Shown: positions 27,324 to 35,490, counted from the stretch's first letter. The stretch is DNA of 64,000 nucleotides from Verrucomicrobiota bacterium (GCA_026397915.1 JAPLTX010000050.1:1-64000), one strand, 5' to 3'. Program-made: numbers and translations. Notes: a model not told the origin generated them from the letters alone.

Positions 27324-28232
27324 TCACGCTCGCGTCTGTCGCCAATTCTGAATGACCAGCCCCACCAGAATCAGCGGGAGACCAACGAGAGTGGACGCCT
27401 TCAGTGGCTCTCCTACAATAAGGTTGATCAGGAACAGCGATACCACCGGCGAGAGGAAACTGAGATTGCCGACTACGGCCGGGTTCGCGGCGTAGCGCAA
27501 CGCCAGCAGCCAGAGCACGAACGTCACGCCCATCTCGAACGCGCCGACGTAGGCGCTGCCCATCAGCGCGTAGCCGTCCACAACGAATCCCCCACCCTTC
27601 ACCGCGACAACCACGGCGAGCACCGGCACGGCAAACAGAAAGTTCTGCGCCAGCGCAACCACCGGCGGACGCGGATCAGAACGGCTGACAATCCATGACG
27701 CGGCCCATGCCACCGTGCTGGCCAGAGCCAGCGCGACGCCGAGCGGATCAGCGAACCGCAGAGAGAGAACATCGCCCCGCGTGGCGATGCACCAGATGCC
27801 CGCGTAGCAGATCGCTCCCGCCACCATGTCCCGACCACGCGGCCAGCGGCGTTGGACCGCCGAGCCAAGCAGCATCAACATCAGCGGCCACGAGTAGTTG
27901 AGCGCCAGTGCCTCCTGCGCCGGCAACCGGTCGTAGGCCGAGAACAACAGCAGGTAGTAGGCGACGGGATTCACCAAACCGAGCAGCGCGGCGCGCCACC
28001 AAGACTTGCACGAGCCAGCGATGAGTTGGCCGATCTCCCCGCGACAGGCAAGGATCACAACGAGCAGCACCGCCGACACCAGCGCGGCATAGAAAAGCAG
28101 TTGGATCGGTGTCGCATGCCGCAGCGTGAGTTTGAACGCGCTGCCCACGGTCGCCCAAAGCGCGACGGCGGCCAGACCGTAGCCTACCGCCTTGGCGGGA
28201 TCGCGGGCTGGCGGCGGCGGTTCGGATTGCAT
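27324..28232 (-). CDS. EamA/DMT family transporter
   Basis: 302 residues with ten hydrophobic segments in two EamA repeats, the usual size for drug/metabolite transporters (GYGLAAVALWATVGSAFK, ALNYSWPLMLMLLGS, LSFLSPVVSLFLINLIVGE). GAGG lies about 6 bp before the ATG. The substrate cannot be predicted. The NUDIX gene lies 9 bp upstream in the same direction and pckG follows upstream of that, so the three probably share a transcript. Confidence 0.85.
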   Translation of the reverse strand: MQSEPPPPARDPAKAVGYGLAAVALWATVGSAFKLTLRHATPIQLLFYAALVSAVLLVVILACRGEIGQLIAGSCKSWWRAALLGLVNPVAYYLLLFSAYDRLPAQEALALNYSWPLMLMLLGSAVQRRWPRGRDMVAGAICYAGIWCIATRGDVLSLRFADPLGVALALASTVAWAASWIVSRSDPRPPVVALAQNFLFAVPVLAVVVAVKGGGFVVDGYALMGSAYVGAFEMGVTFVLWLLALRYAANPAVVGNLSFLSPVVSLFLINLIVGEPLKASTLVGLPLILVGLVIQNWRQTRA

Positions 28233-28241
28233 CGGCGGCCT

Positions 28242-28754
28242 CTACGGTTGTCGAAGCCGCGCCCGCCAGTCGGCGAGGACTTGATGCTCGTGCTTGAACG
28301 CCATCGTCGCGGGCAGTTCGTCCGGTGCGAACCACGCAAGCTCGCTGGCGTCGTCCGCGGCGCGCGGCTCGGCGTCGTCCAGCGGTTCGGCGAGATAGTA
28401 AATGTTCAAGGTCCACTCGTCCGCACCGTCGTCGCCGTAACGGTCCATGTAAATGCCAAGGGACTCAACAAGCCGCACACGCAAACCGGTTTCCTCGAGA
28501 ATCTCGCGGCGAGCGCCGTCGTCGGGGTGTTCGCCCTCGTTGAGAAAGCCGCCGGGTATATCCCAGTGATCCTTGAACGGCTCGATCGCGCGTCGCGCCA
28601 GCAACACGCGGCCGTCGCGAATAACCAATGCGCCGGCGCACGGCTTGGAGTTTCGGAAATGCTCGGCGCCACATGACGCGCACCTCTGCGAGTGATGAGG
28701 CCCCGTCGCCGATATTAGCGCGCCACCGCAAACAGAGCAAAACTTTCGTTGCAT
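28242..28754 (-). CDS. NUDIX hydrolase with N-terminal zinc ribbon
   Basis: 170 residues. ATG 28754 is chosen: GAGG lies 6-7 bp upstream and the protein starts at once with a zinc-ribbon pair (CSVCGG, CASCGAEH). The NUDIX box is complete (GGFLNEGEHPDDGARREI then LEETGL), so it should hydrolyse a nucleoside-diphosphate-linked substrate with Mg2+. The zinc-ribbon arrangement recalls NudC-like and related NUDIX proteins, but the NADH pyrophosphatase signature after the box is not evident. It starts 44 bp after the pckG stop. Confidence 0.85.
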   Translation of the reverse strand: MQRKFCSVCGGALISATGPHHSQRCASCGAEHFRNSKPCAGALVIRDGRVLLARRAIEPFKDHWDIPGGFLNEGEHPDDGARREILEETGLRVRLVESLGIYMDRYGDDGADEWTLNIYYLAEPLDDAEPRAADDASELAWFAPDELPATMAFKHEHQVLADWRARLRQP

Positions 28755-28798
28755 CGCAGACCTCGACTGGATCGCGGCGACCGCGCACGCTCGCCGCG

Positions 28799-30583
28799 CT
28801 ATGCCTTCGAGGCGAGCAGCCGTTGGCGGAGCTGTTCGTGCTGCGCCCACAACTCATCAGGCATGCGCGACCCAAACTGATCAAAGAATTTCTTGCTGGA
28901 GTCCAACTCCGCCAGCCACTCCTTCTTGTTCACCGCCAGCAGCTTGTCCATCGCCCCTGCGGGCAGCTTCAGGCCGGTCATGTCTATGTCTTTCGGGTCG
29001 GGCACGTAGCCGATGGGCGTCTTCACGCCCTCGACCACATTGCGAGACCGGGCCAGGATCCACTCGATGATGCGCAGGTTCTCGCCAAACCCCGGCCACA
29101 GGAACCTGCCTTTCTCGTCGGTGCGGAACCAGTTGACGTGAAAAATCTTCGGGTGCCGCCGGATGCGCTCGCCCATGTCGAACCAGTGGCCAAAGTAATC
29201 CGCCATGTTGTAGCCGCAGAATGGCAGCATCGCCATCGGGTCGCGCCGGACTTCGCCGACCGCGCCGACTTGCGCCGCCGTGCGCTCGCTCGCCATGCTC
29301 GCCCCCATGAACACGCCATGCTCCCAGTTGAACGCTTCGTAAACCAACGGCGCGAGCGTCGCGCGACGTCCGCCGAAGATGATCGCGGAAATCGGCACGC
29401 CGTGATGCTGGTCGTAGCGGAACGAGTGCGTTGGACAATTGGTGAACGGCGCGGTGAAGCGGCTGTTCGGATGGCTGGCCATGATCACCTTGCCGTCCGT
29501 CTCAGTCATGCCGGGCTTCCACCGTTTGCCCTGCCAATCCAGCGCCTTGGCAGGCGGCGGGTCGTCGTGCCCTTCCCACCAGACGGTGTGGTCAGGCCGC
29601 ATGGCGACGTTGGTGAAAATCGTGTCGTTCTTGATCGTGAGCATCGCGTTCGGGTTGGTGCGCATGTTCGTGCCGGGCACGACGCCGAAGAAACCCATCT
29701 CCGGGTTCACCGCCCAAAGCTGGCCGTCGGTGTCCAAGCGCATCCATGCGATGTCATCGCCGACCGTCCAGATGCTATAACCTTTCCGCTTCAAGCCTTC
29801 CGGCGGCAACAGCATCGCGAGATTCGTTTTGCCACAGGCGCTTGGAAACGCGGCGGCGACATACAAATGCCGGCCGCCAGGCTCCTCGACACCCAGGATC
29901 AGCATGTGCTCCGCGAACCATTTCTCCCGTTGTGCCAGCACGCTGGCGACGCGCAATGCGAGGCACTTCTTGCCCAGCAGCACATTGCCGCCGTAGCCGC
30001 TGCCGACCGACCAGACGGCGTTGTCTTCCGGGAAATGCAAAATCATCCGGCGGTTGATGTCGAGGTCCGCCTTGCTGTGCAGACACTTGGTGAATTCTCC
30101 CTGCGGTCCGAGCGCGTTCAACGGAGTCTTGCCCATGCGCGTCATGATCCGCATGTTCAGCACCACGTAAATGCTGTCCGTCAGTTCGATGCCGATCTTC
30201 GAAAACGGCGACCCGATCGGCCCCATCGCGAATGGCACCACATACATCGTCCGGCCCTTCATCGCACCGGTAAAGATTTCACGAGCCTTGCGGTAAGCCT
30301 CACGCGGGCTCATCCAGTTGTTCGTCGGGCCGGCGTCGCCCTGGAAGCTCGTGCAGATGTAGGTCAGGTGTTCCGTGCGGGCCACGTCGTTCCGCGCCGT
30401 GCGATGCAAGTAACAACCGGGTGCCTTCTTCTGGTTCAGCTCGATCAGCTCGCCGGTCTTCAACGCCTCGGCCGTCAGTCGCTCGCGCTCCTCCTCCGAA
30501 CCGTCGCACCAATAGACCTGGTCCGGCTGGCACATCGCGGCCATTCGTTCCACCCATTCCTTCACATGCGGATACTTGATCAT
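28799..30583 (-). CDS. pckG: Phosphoenolpyruvate carboxykinase (GTP)
   Basis: 594 residues from ATG 30583; an upstream ATG at 30625 would add 14 residues not expected for the family. PEPCK converts oxaloacetate to PEP with GTP, the first committed step of gluconeogenesis. Visible are the GTP-PEPCK signature with P-loop and reactive Cys (FPSACGKTNLAM, about residues 244-255), TVGDDIAW metal ligands and GVPISAIIFGGRR. It is large and cytosolic as expected for the GTP class. In context with PEP-synthase-like and glycogen genes it suits growth on sugar-poor substrates. Confidence 0.96.
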   Translation of the reverse strand: MIKYPHVKEWVERMAAMCQPDQVYWCDGSEEERERLTAEALKTGELIELNQKKAPGCYLHRTARNDVARTEHLTYICTSFQGDAGPTNNWMSPREAYRKAREIFTGAMKGRTMYVVPFAMGPIGSPFSKIGIELTDSIYVVLNMRIMTRMGKTPLNALGPQGEFTKCLHSKADLDINRRMILHFPEDNAVWSVGSGYGGNVLLGKKCLALRVASVLAQREKWFAEHMLILGVEEPGGRHLYVAAAFPSACGKTNLAMLLPPEGLKRKGYSIWTVGDDIAWMRLDTDGQLWAVNPEMGFFGVVPGTNMRTNPNAMLTIKNDTIFTNVAMRPDHTVWWEGHDDPPPAKALDWQGKRWKPGMTETDGKVIMASHPNSRFTAPFTNCPTHSFRYDQHHGVPISAIIFGGRRATLAPLVYEAFNWEHGVFMGASMASERTAAQVGAVGEVRRDPMAMLPFCGYNMADYFGHWFDMGERIRRHPKIFHVNWFRTDEKGRFLWPGFGENLRIIEWILARSRNVVEGVKTPIGYVPDPKDIDMTGLKLPAGAMDKLLAVNKKEWLAELDSSKKFFDQFGSRMPDELWAQHEQLRQRLLASKA

Positions 30584-30700
30584 AAGTTCGTATTCCCTGC
30601 CACGAATCCCCCGCCCCGTCAACATCTGCTTCGCAATTCCACCGGTAAATGTGTGACGAAACCCTGCTCTTCACTGACCGCTGACCGCTTGCCCCAATTC

Positions 30701-30757
30701 TTCACTCTTCACTCGCCTCGCCCCCTCGCAGCAGCAGGGTTCGGCTGATCGTCTTCA
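30701..30757 (-). pseudogene. Orphan copy of the MKTISR signal-peptide leader
   Basis: An ATG at 30757 preceded by GAGGAAAGA opens MKTISRTLLLRGGEASEE and then stops. The first ten codons and the leader are copies of the start of the two genes just upstream (31227 and 31915). It looks like a gene start whose body has been lost or never acquired. Confidence 0.5.
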
Positions 30758-30765
30758 TTCTTTCC

Positions 30766-31227
30766 TCATTTCCGGGCGGCCGGCGCGATGGAGCGCTCGT
30801 ATGCTTCCTTGCTTGCGATGACCAGTGCTCTCGAATCTATCCACCAGAACAAATCCGCCTGACTGCAAATGTTATCAATCGCGTCCAAAAACCTCATCGA
30901 AGTGCCCCAAAGGGTGACTATCTTTTCCTTCAACTTGTGATCCGCAGCAGGTCCGCCCACAGGAGGCGGAGGTCCAGCCGCTCCAAGGCTGAACACAAGA
31001 TTCACTCCCCAATTCTTCTCCCTTGCTAGCTCGGCGAGAAAGTTGACAGCATCTACCACCGGCGCGTTCGTAAACTCAACACGGGGGATTATCATCTCGT
31101 GAAACTTCTCGTAAATCCGTTCGGCTTTGGGATTCCTCGCCGGCAACTCGCGCGACCAATGGTGCTCACAAGACGCCACCGCCCACGCCATCGCCAGCAG
31201 CAGCAGGTTTCGGCTGATCGTCTTCAT
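30766..31227 (-). CDS. Small exported protein with secretin-N-like domain
   Basis: 153 residues starting MKTISRNLLLLAMAWAVASC; the Cys at about residue 20 could be a lipobox residue (AVASC), so it may be a lipoprotein. GAGGAA lies 4 bp before the ATG. The body (PRVEFTNAPVVDAVNFLAEL, then NNICSQADLFWWID-like end) has the order of strands and helices seen in short secretin/TonB N-terminal (STN) domains. Function unknown. It follows a paralogous leader 28 bp downstream of the next gene. Confidence 0.6.
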   Translation of the reverse strand: MKTISRNLLLLAMAWAVASCEHHWSRELPARNPKAERIYEKFHEMIIPRVEFTNAPVVDAVNFLAELAREKNWGVNLVFSLGAAGPPPPVGGPAADHKLKEKIVTLWGTSMRFLDAIDNICSQADLFWWIDSRALVIASKEAYERSIAPAARK

Positions 31228-31255
31228 TCGTTCCTCATTCCTTTCGCGTCCGGAT

Positions 31256-31915
31256 TCACTGGCGGAAAATCTCGTATCCTCCGTGCTTGGGCCTCTGCTT
31301 CAAGCCATCATTATCAATCAGGAACTTGCAGAATTCGTAAAGCGGCAACAAGCCTCGCTTCTCGGGCACATCGCTTACACAGCTTTCTTTGATGACATTA
31401 TACTTCCCACCTGCCACGCTTTCGATGAGCCAAGATTCGCCATCCACATACATGGGCTTCTCCTCGGAAAGCATTTTGAAGAAGTTGAGCCTTTCGATAA
31501 AACCGCGGAGCCGTTGCGAATCCGCCTCCGAGAGCAAATGCTCTTTGCTTTCGGCAACCTTGCAAATACGCGGAACGAAGTGCGTTGCCCGCAATCGAAA
31601 GCATTGGCCTTCTTCCTGGACTCGCACGCAGAAGTAATTTCCCCACGCCGGGAAGATGGTGAAGCGATAGGCCACGAGTTTGGGGGTTTTGGCGAAAGCA
31701 GGCAGGGGCGGCTCTCCCATGAGTGCAAGGGTTCTGGAGTAAAAGTCGCCCTTGATGTATGTCGGAAGGCCGGGTTCTTTCACGGAGTTTCTAAAAATGA
31801 AATAGGCTTCTTCCGCACTCTCAGCCTTCGTCGGCTTCTCGCCCGCCCAAACCGTTACGCCCCCGACCGCCCACGCCATCGCCACCAGCAGCAGGTTTCG
31901 GCTGATCGTCTTCAT
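31256..31915 (-). CDS. Exported protein of unknown function
   Basis: 219 residues from ATG 31915 (GAGGAAGGA upstream); the frame stays open further upstream but only over simple repeats. The signal peptide MKTISRNLLLVAMAWAVGG is almost the same as in the neighbouring 153-residue protein, while the mature parts are unrelated. The mature protein is mixed alpha/beta (YRFTIFPAWGNYFCVRVQEE, KYNVIKESCVSDVPEKRG) with four Cys. No family recognised. Confidence 0.6.
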   Translation of the reverse strand: MKTISRNLLLVAMAWAVGGVTVWAGEKPTKAESAEEAYFIFRNSVKEPGLPTYIKGDFYSRTLALMGEPPLPAFAKTPKLVAYRFTIFPAWGNYFCVRVQEEGQCFRLRATHFVPRICKVAESKEHLLSEADSQRLRGFIERLNFFKMLSEEKPMYVDGESWLIESVAGGKYNVIKESCVSDVPEKRGLLPLYEFCKFLIDNDGLKQRPKHGGYEIFRQ

Positions 31916-32038
31916 TCCTTCCTCATTCCTTTCAGATTCTGACCGCTGACCACCAACGGCTGACCGCTTGCTTTCCATTCTTTTCACGTCCGGCTACGTC
32001 ACCATTCTCCGCCAGTGTCCGATCTATTCTCTCTAAGA

Positions 32039-32281
32039 CTATTGAATCTTTGGACAAAGCAAACTGAGCAGTCCAAGCAACACCGCGGCAATCCCCACGG
32101 CAAAGAAAAACACCGAATAGCGGCGCGCCTTATCGGCAAATGCTGCGCCTTCTGGACGAGATAGATCGCGTTTTGTAAACGACTGTGGAAAGAAACGCAT
32201 TTGGAAGCCCAACCCAATGAAAAGGAGTCCGCAAACAATTGGCAATCCACCGGCATACATGAAGTGTTCAAGTTGCGTCAT
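32039..32281 (-). CDS. Small two-helix membrane protein
   Basis: 80 residues with two hydrophobic helices (LPIVCGLLFIGLGFQM and VFFFAVGIAAVLLGLL) joined by a polar loop TKRDLSRPEGAAFADKARRY. The same loop pattern (DLTRPENAPFARKNRY) occurs in the 97-residue protein at 59912-60205, and both begin MTQL, so they are paralogues. Function unknown; inner-membrane location expected. Confidence 0.6.
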   Translation of the reverse strand: MTQLEHFMYAGGLPIVCGLLFIGLGFQMRFFPQSFTKRDLSRPEGAAFADKARRYSVFFFAVGIAAVLLGLLSLLCPKIQ

Positions 32282-32355
32282 TTCATATACCTCTCATTCC
32301 TTTCGCGTCCGGCTTCGGGGCCATTTTCCGCCTCGCTGCTTTGCCAAGAACCCGT

Positions 32356-32646
32356 TCACAGCCCGCTGAATCCTTCAAACATCTTCGACATCGATCGCTT
32401 GTAAAAATACATGCCGATGCCCCAAGCCACCAGAATGCCAAGGCCCAAAGGCCATTGTCCTCCGAATATCAAAGCAATGGCATAAGCTGCCGGCACAATC
32501 GGAAAAGCGATGACGATGAAGAACGCAATCGTTCCTATTGGCACGAGCAGGGGAAGCCAAAGCACATAGCGCCATGCCAGCGCCCACATCATCTTCCACA
32601 CAGACGATCCTTGTTTAGCGTCTGATTTCACCCGTTTCGGGACCAT
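32356..32646 (-). CDS. Small membrane protein, unknown function
   Basis: 96 residues with two to three hydrophobic segments (YVLWLPLLVPIGTIAFFIVI, PLGLGILVAWGIGMYFY) and a basic N-terminus (MVPKRVKSDAKQG). GGAG lies directly before the ATG, which is rather close. It lies between the two-helix protein and the SUMF-type gene, all on the minus strand. No family recognised. The 137 bp upstream hold nothing obvious. Confidence 0.5.
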   Translation of the reverse strand: MVPKRVKSDAKQGSSVWKMMWALAWRYVLWLPLLVPIGTIAFFIVIAFPIVPAAYAIALIFGGQWPLGLGILVAWGIGMYFYKRSMSKMFEGFSGL

Positions 32647-32783
32647 TCTCCACCTGACGACGCATTAAGAAAAGCCACTGATGAACACAGATTCACACCG
32701 ATGAAGATTATCCCATCCGTGCGCATTCGTGGTTCTATGCGCTTTCCTCCCATACGTTGGTCGTAGGTTGTTACTTGTTCCGC

Positions 32784-33719
32784 TCAACGCGGCACGCCGC
32801 AGCACACCCGGAATCCATAGCACGCGTGCGAGCGGGAAGCGTATTCGTTCACGCGGGAAGCGCATCGCGAGTCACCAGGGTGCTCTATGAAAGAACCGCC
32901 ACGCAGAACGCGTTGAGGTGTGTCACCAACCCAATACTCTGCATGCGCTCCCGCGGGATCAAACTTGTCGAGACACCATTCCCGCACGTTGCCCAGCATG
33001 TCCGCCAAACCAAACTTGTTCCGGCCCCGCGCGCCATAGTGGTCCACCGGCCCGGTGAACGCAAAGCCGTCATCTTTGCGGGACCAGTTCAAGCGTCCCT
33101 CGCCTTTATCCATCGTGTCGCCCCACCAGAACTTGGTTCGAGACCCCGCGCGACAGGCATACTCCCACTCCGCTTCAGTCGGCAGCCTATATACCATCCC
33201 CTGCGGAAGCTTCCTTGCGTTCTTCTCCGTCGCCGTCAGCCATGCGCAAAATGCCACTGCATCGTTCCAACTGATGCAGCACGCAGGATGATGGTCCTTC
33301 TGTTTGAAACCAAAGTTCGGGTCTTTCCAGTTTGCACCTTTAACATCGCCCCAACCCCTTTCTGACGTTTTAGGCACGTGTGATTGGCCGTTCTTCTCAC
33401 CCTCGGTGAGAAATCCTGCGGCCTCTGCGAATCGCTTCCATTGGCCAACGGTTACTTCAGTCTTCCCCAACGAGAACCCCTGTTTGACCACCACCTTCCG
33501 CGGCTGTTTACCTTCACAGTTCACATATGACGAACTGCCGCCTTGGCTCAATGCCCATGTTCGTTCTTCTGCCGTGCTGCCCATCATGAAGTCGCCGGGT
33601 GGAATCCAGACCAGTTCCATGCCCGTGGAGGTGGTCATGGTTTTCTCTTGGGCGAGGATGGCGGCGGGACTGGAAAGCAGCAGGGCGGCTGCGAAGGCGG
33701 AGAGGCTGACTCGGTTCAT
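32784..33719 (-). CDS. Exported formylglycine-generating-enzyme (SUMF1) domain protein
   Basis: 311 residues from ATG 33719, with GGAG 7 bp upstream and a signal peptide ending near PAAILAQEK. The FGE-sulfatase fold is clear: MELVWIPPGDFMMGS, KTEVTVGQWKRF, YRLPTEAEWEYACRAG, DMLGNVREWCLD, VLRGGSF. Where active formylglycine-generating enzymes carry a Cys pair just after the GGSY/F motif this protein reads EHPGDSRC, so the copper-binding Cys pair is probably missing. It is then more likely a binding or structural relative than a sulfatase activator; no sulfatase lies nearby. Confidence 0.8.
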   Translation of the reverse strand: MNRVSLSAFAAALLLSSPAAILAQEKTMTTSTGMELVWIPPGDFMMGSTAEERTWALSQGGSSSYVNCEGKQPRKVVVKQGFSLGKTEVTVGQWKRFAEAAGFLTEGEKNGQSHVPKTSERGWGDVKGANWKDPNFGFKQKDHHPACCISWNDAVAFCAWLTATEKNARKLPQGMVYRLPTEAEWEYACRAGSRTKFWWGDTMDKGEGRLNWSRKDDGFAFTGPVDHYGARGRNKFGLADMLGNVREWCLDKFDPAGAHAEYWVGDTPQRVLRGGSFIEHPGDSRCASRVNEYASRSHACYGFRVCCGVPR

Positions 33720-33800
33720 GATTTTCTCCAAAAAACTACGCGGCGATTATACGGCAAAGGGGGAGAAAGTTAAGAGTTAAAAGCGAAGAGTGAAGAGTTT

Positions 33801-33921
33801 GTAGCGTCGGCCGTCCCGGCCGAGCCGCCGCTGCGTTTTGAATCCTGTTTCGCATCAGAGAAGTCCCGTCGGCCGAGACGGCCGACACTACAGGAACTTC
33901 GGGCGAGACGCCCGACTCTAC
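33801..33921. repeat. REP-like GTAG palindromes (three units)
   Basis: Unit 1 (33801-33823) and unit 2 (33869-33891, inverted) share the form GTAGNGTCGGCCGTCNCGGC, differing at 2 of 23 positions. A third, shorter inverted unit ends CTCTAC at 33921. Units 1 and 2 face each other. A GTAG head plus GC-rich palindrome is the hallmark of REP sequences mobilised by RAYT (Y1-type) transposases. Confidence 0.65.
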
Positions 33922-33936
33922 AACGTGCTCCCTGCC

Positions 33937-34237
33937 TCAGATATTCCGGCGCAACGCGCGGACGAGATTGTTGTAGTTGTCGAGGAGGAGTTGGACTTCG
34001 CCTTGCGTGGGCGGGTCGCTCATGACGATGTCGAGGGTGCCGATGCTGTCCACGTTGCGCGGCGTGCCGTTGATGGCGTCGCTGAGTTGTGTCAGGGAGA
34101 CTTCGCCCGCGGGTCCTTGTGGGCCTTCGGGTCCGGGCTGGCCGTCGGCTCCGTTCGCGCCTGCCGGACCGGGCACGTCGGAACGGCGCGGAGAGCAGTT
34201 CCTCGTTTGTTGGAGGCCAATTGGGGTCGAAGGTCAT
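33937..34237 (-). pseudogene. Frameshifted collagen-like protein gene
   Basis: An ATG at 34237 opens MTFDPNWPPTNEELLS, matching the start of the intact collagen-like protein at 62462-63169 (MPYDPNFPTEN). After about 20 codons the collagen part continues only in another frame (VPGPAGANGADGQPGPEG), ending in SDPPTQGEVQLLLDNYNNL then VRALRRNI, again like the intact copy. The segment equivalent to RAQLNALNDKI is missing. Either a deletion with frameshift killed the gene, or a 79-residue product starts at GTG 34176, which has no ribosome-binding site. Confidence 0.6.
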
Positions 34238-34281
34238 GGTAGTAAGAGGAGATGGGAGTTGGGAGTTAGGAGTTGGTTTTT

Positions 34282-34427
34282 GGCCCGCTAAACACGCTAA
34301 AGGACGCGACAGTGTTTGTGACAGGATTTACAGGATTCACAGGATAGGAAAGTCCGGCCGGCAATCCTGTTCATCTTGTTCATCCTGTCTTCATTTCTTT
34401 TCGTGTGTTTCGCGTGTTTAGCGGGCC
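34282..34427. repeat. Foldback (MITE-like) element
   Basis: Perfect 16-bp terminal inverted repeats (GGCCCGCTAAACACGC at 34282-34297, its complement at 34412-34427) bound a 146-bp non-coding segment. Inside, ACAGGATTTACAGGATTCAC faces imperfect ATCCTGT-type complements. It lies between the fibronectin-like gene and the collagen-like pseudogene. Confidence 0.6.
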
Positions 34428-34437
34428 GATGTTTTTG

Positions 34438-35490
34438 TTACGTCACAACAATCTGCACTTCATCGCCGAAGGGGCCGGAGCCGGTTTCGTTGACGGCGCA
34501 GAGTTTGAACTTCACCGTCGCGCCAACAGGAAGCGGCTCGACGATGAGGTCGGGCTGGCGCATCGGGTCGCCGGAATCGTAGAGCCGGAAGTCCTCGTCC
34601 GTGCCTACGATCATGAGCCAGCATTGGTAGTAGTCGGCGCGCGCGGCGGCGTCGCACTGCACGCGGCCTTTGCCGCCGCCGAGCGCGGTGGCGCGGGTGT
34701 TCTTGACAGCGTTGGGCGAGTCGGGCGCGCCGGGAGCCTTGAAGCCGAAGCTGGCGTATTCGGTGCTGAGCGGGTCGGCGATGAGCCGGTTCAGTTCCTC
34801 CTGCAAGCCGCGCAGACAGGAGCGCATGGCCTCGGCGGAGATGTCGCGGTCCTTGAGGGCCTGGGCGGTGGCGGAGTCCTGCGCGTCGAGCGCGATGCGG
34901 GCGTCGGTGATGGCCTTGCTCTTGGCGGCGAGGTTCACAGCGGTGACGTTGAACTTCGGGCTGGCGTCCTCGTAGTCGGGATGCTTGACCAGAAAGGCGC
35001 CAGCCGAGGCGAGGTTCGGCGGGATCAAGTCCTCGGTGGAGGGCACGGCGATGGAATGCTCGGACCAGCCCGGCTCTTTCCACGCGGCGGAAGGCTTGTC
35101 GCCGAGGAAAGCCTTGAGCCGGTCGCGGGTGCGCTTGAGCAGGCCGTGACCGTTGGAGATGACGTTCAGCAGTTCGTCATGGCAATCCTTGGAGAGGCCG
35201 GCGGCTGCGCCGTAGAGGTCGTTCTTCGCCACGAGGTCGTCGAGCAACCCCTTGATCTTGACGGCGGTGTTTTGCTTCAGGCCGATGACCGTGCCGCGCA
35301 GGTCGGCCCCGCCGTAGGCGTTGCGGCTCTGGGTGATGAGTTTAACGACGTTTCGTTCGATCGGTGTGTTTGACATGCGTCCTTTCTTTGCTGGCGGGGG
35401 CGGCGGCTGCGGTTCCGGCGCTTCTCCGTCCATACGGAGCCGCGGATCGTCCAGATGCCACCCTTCGTCCATTCTCAATGGTTTGCCCAT
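34438..35490 (-). CDS. Protein with helical N-terminus and fibronectin-III-like C-terminus
   Basis: 350 residues from ATG 35490 (AAGGA about 7 bp upstream). After a Pro-rich segment (PEPQPPPPPAKKG) comes a mainly helical region (DCHDELLNVISNGHGLLKRT; LAAKSKAITDARIALDAQD), then a fibronectin-III-like domain from about residue 255 (APGAPDSPNAVKNTRA, KLCAVNETGSGPFGDEVQ). No signal peptide is seen. A homologue runs off the right edge at 63280, and in both places the next gene downstream is collagen-like. Helical bundle plus FN3 partnered with a collagen-like chain recalls structural or tail-fibre-like assemblies, but function is unknown. Confidence 0.75.
   Translation of the reverse strand: MGKPLRMDEGWHLDDPRLRMDGEAPEPQPPPPPAKKGRMSNTPIERNVVKLITQSRNAYGGADLRGTVIGLKQNTAVKIKGLLDDLVAKNDLYGAAAGLSKDCHDELLNVISNGHGLLKRTRDRLKAFLGDKPSAAWKEPGWSEHSIAVPSTEDLIPPNLASAGAFLVKHPDYEDASPKFNVTAVNLAAKSKAITDARIALDAQDSATAQALKDRDISAEAMRSCLRGLQEELNRLIADPLSTEYASFGFKAPGAPDSPNAVKNTRATALGGGKGRVQCDAAARADYYQCWLMIVGTDEDFRLYDSGDPMRQPDLIVEPLPVGATVKFKLCAVNETGSGPFGDEVQIVVT

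Larger units (their letters stand above)
30728..31935. repeat. Three copies of a 40-bp leader/signal-peptide repeat
   Basis: Copies lie at about 30728-30770, 31197-31240 and 31889-31932. The common core on the plus strand is TTCGGCTGATCGTCTTCATT followed by NTTCCTCATT. It spans the ribosome-binding site, start codon and about ten signal-peptide codons of two genes and one orphan leader. Confidence 0.75.

Noticed and set aside
28628..30748. Open frame of 706 codons on the plus strand
   Set aside because: Antisense to pckG, whose catalytic motifs are clear; composition is that of a shadow frame.
33770..34237. A single 155-residue protein across the whole open frame
   Set aside because: After 20 residues it is an Arg-rich out-of-frame reading of the collagen-like sequence and of a REP element.
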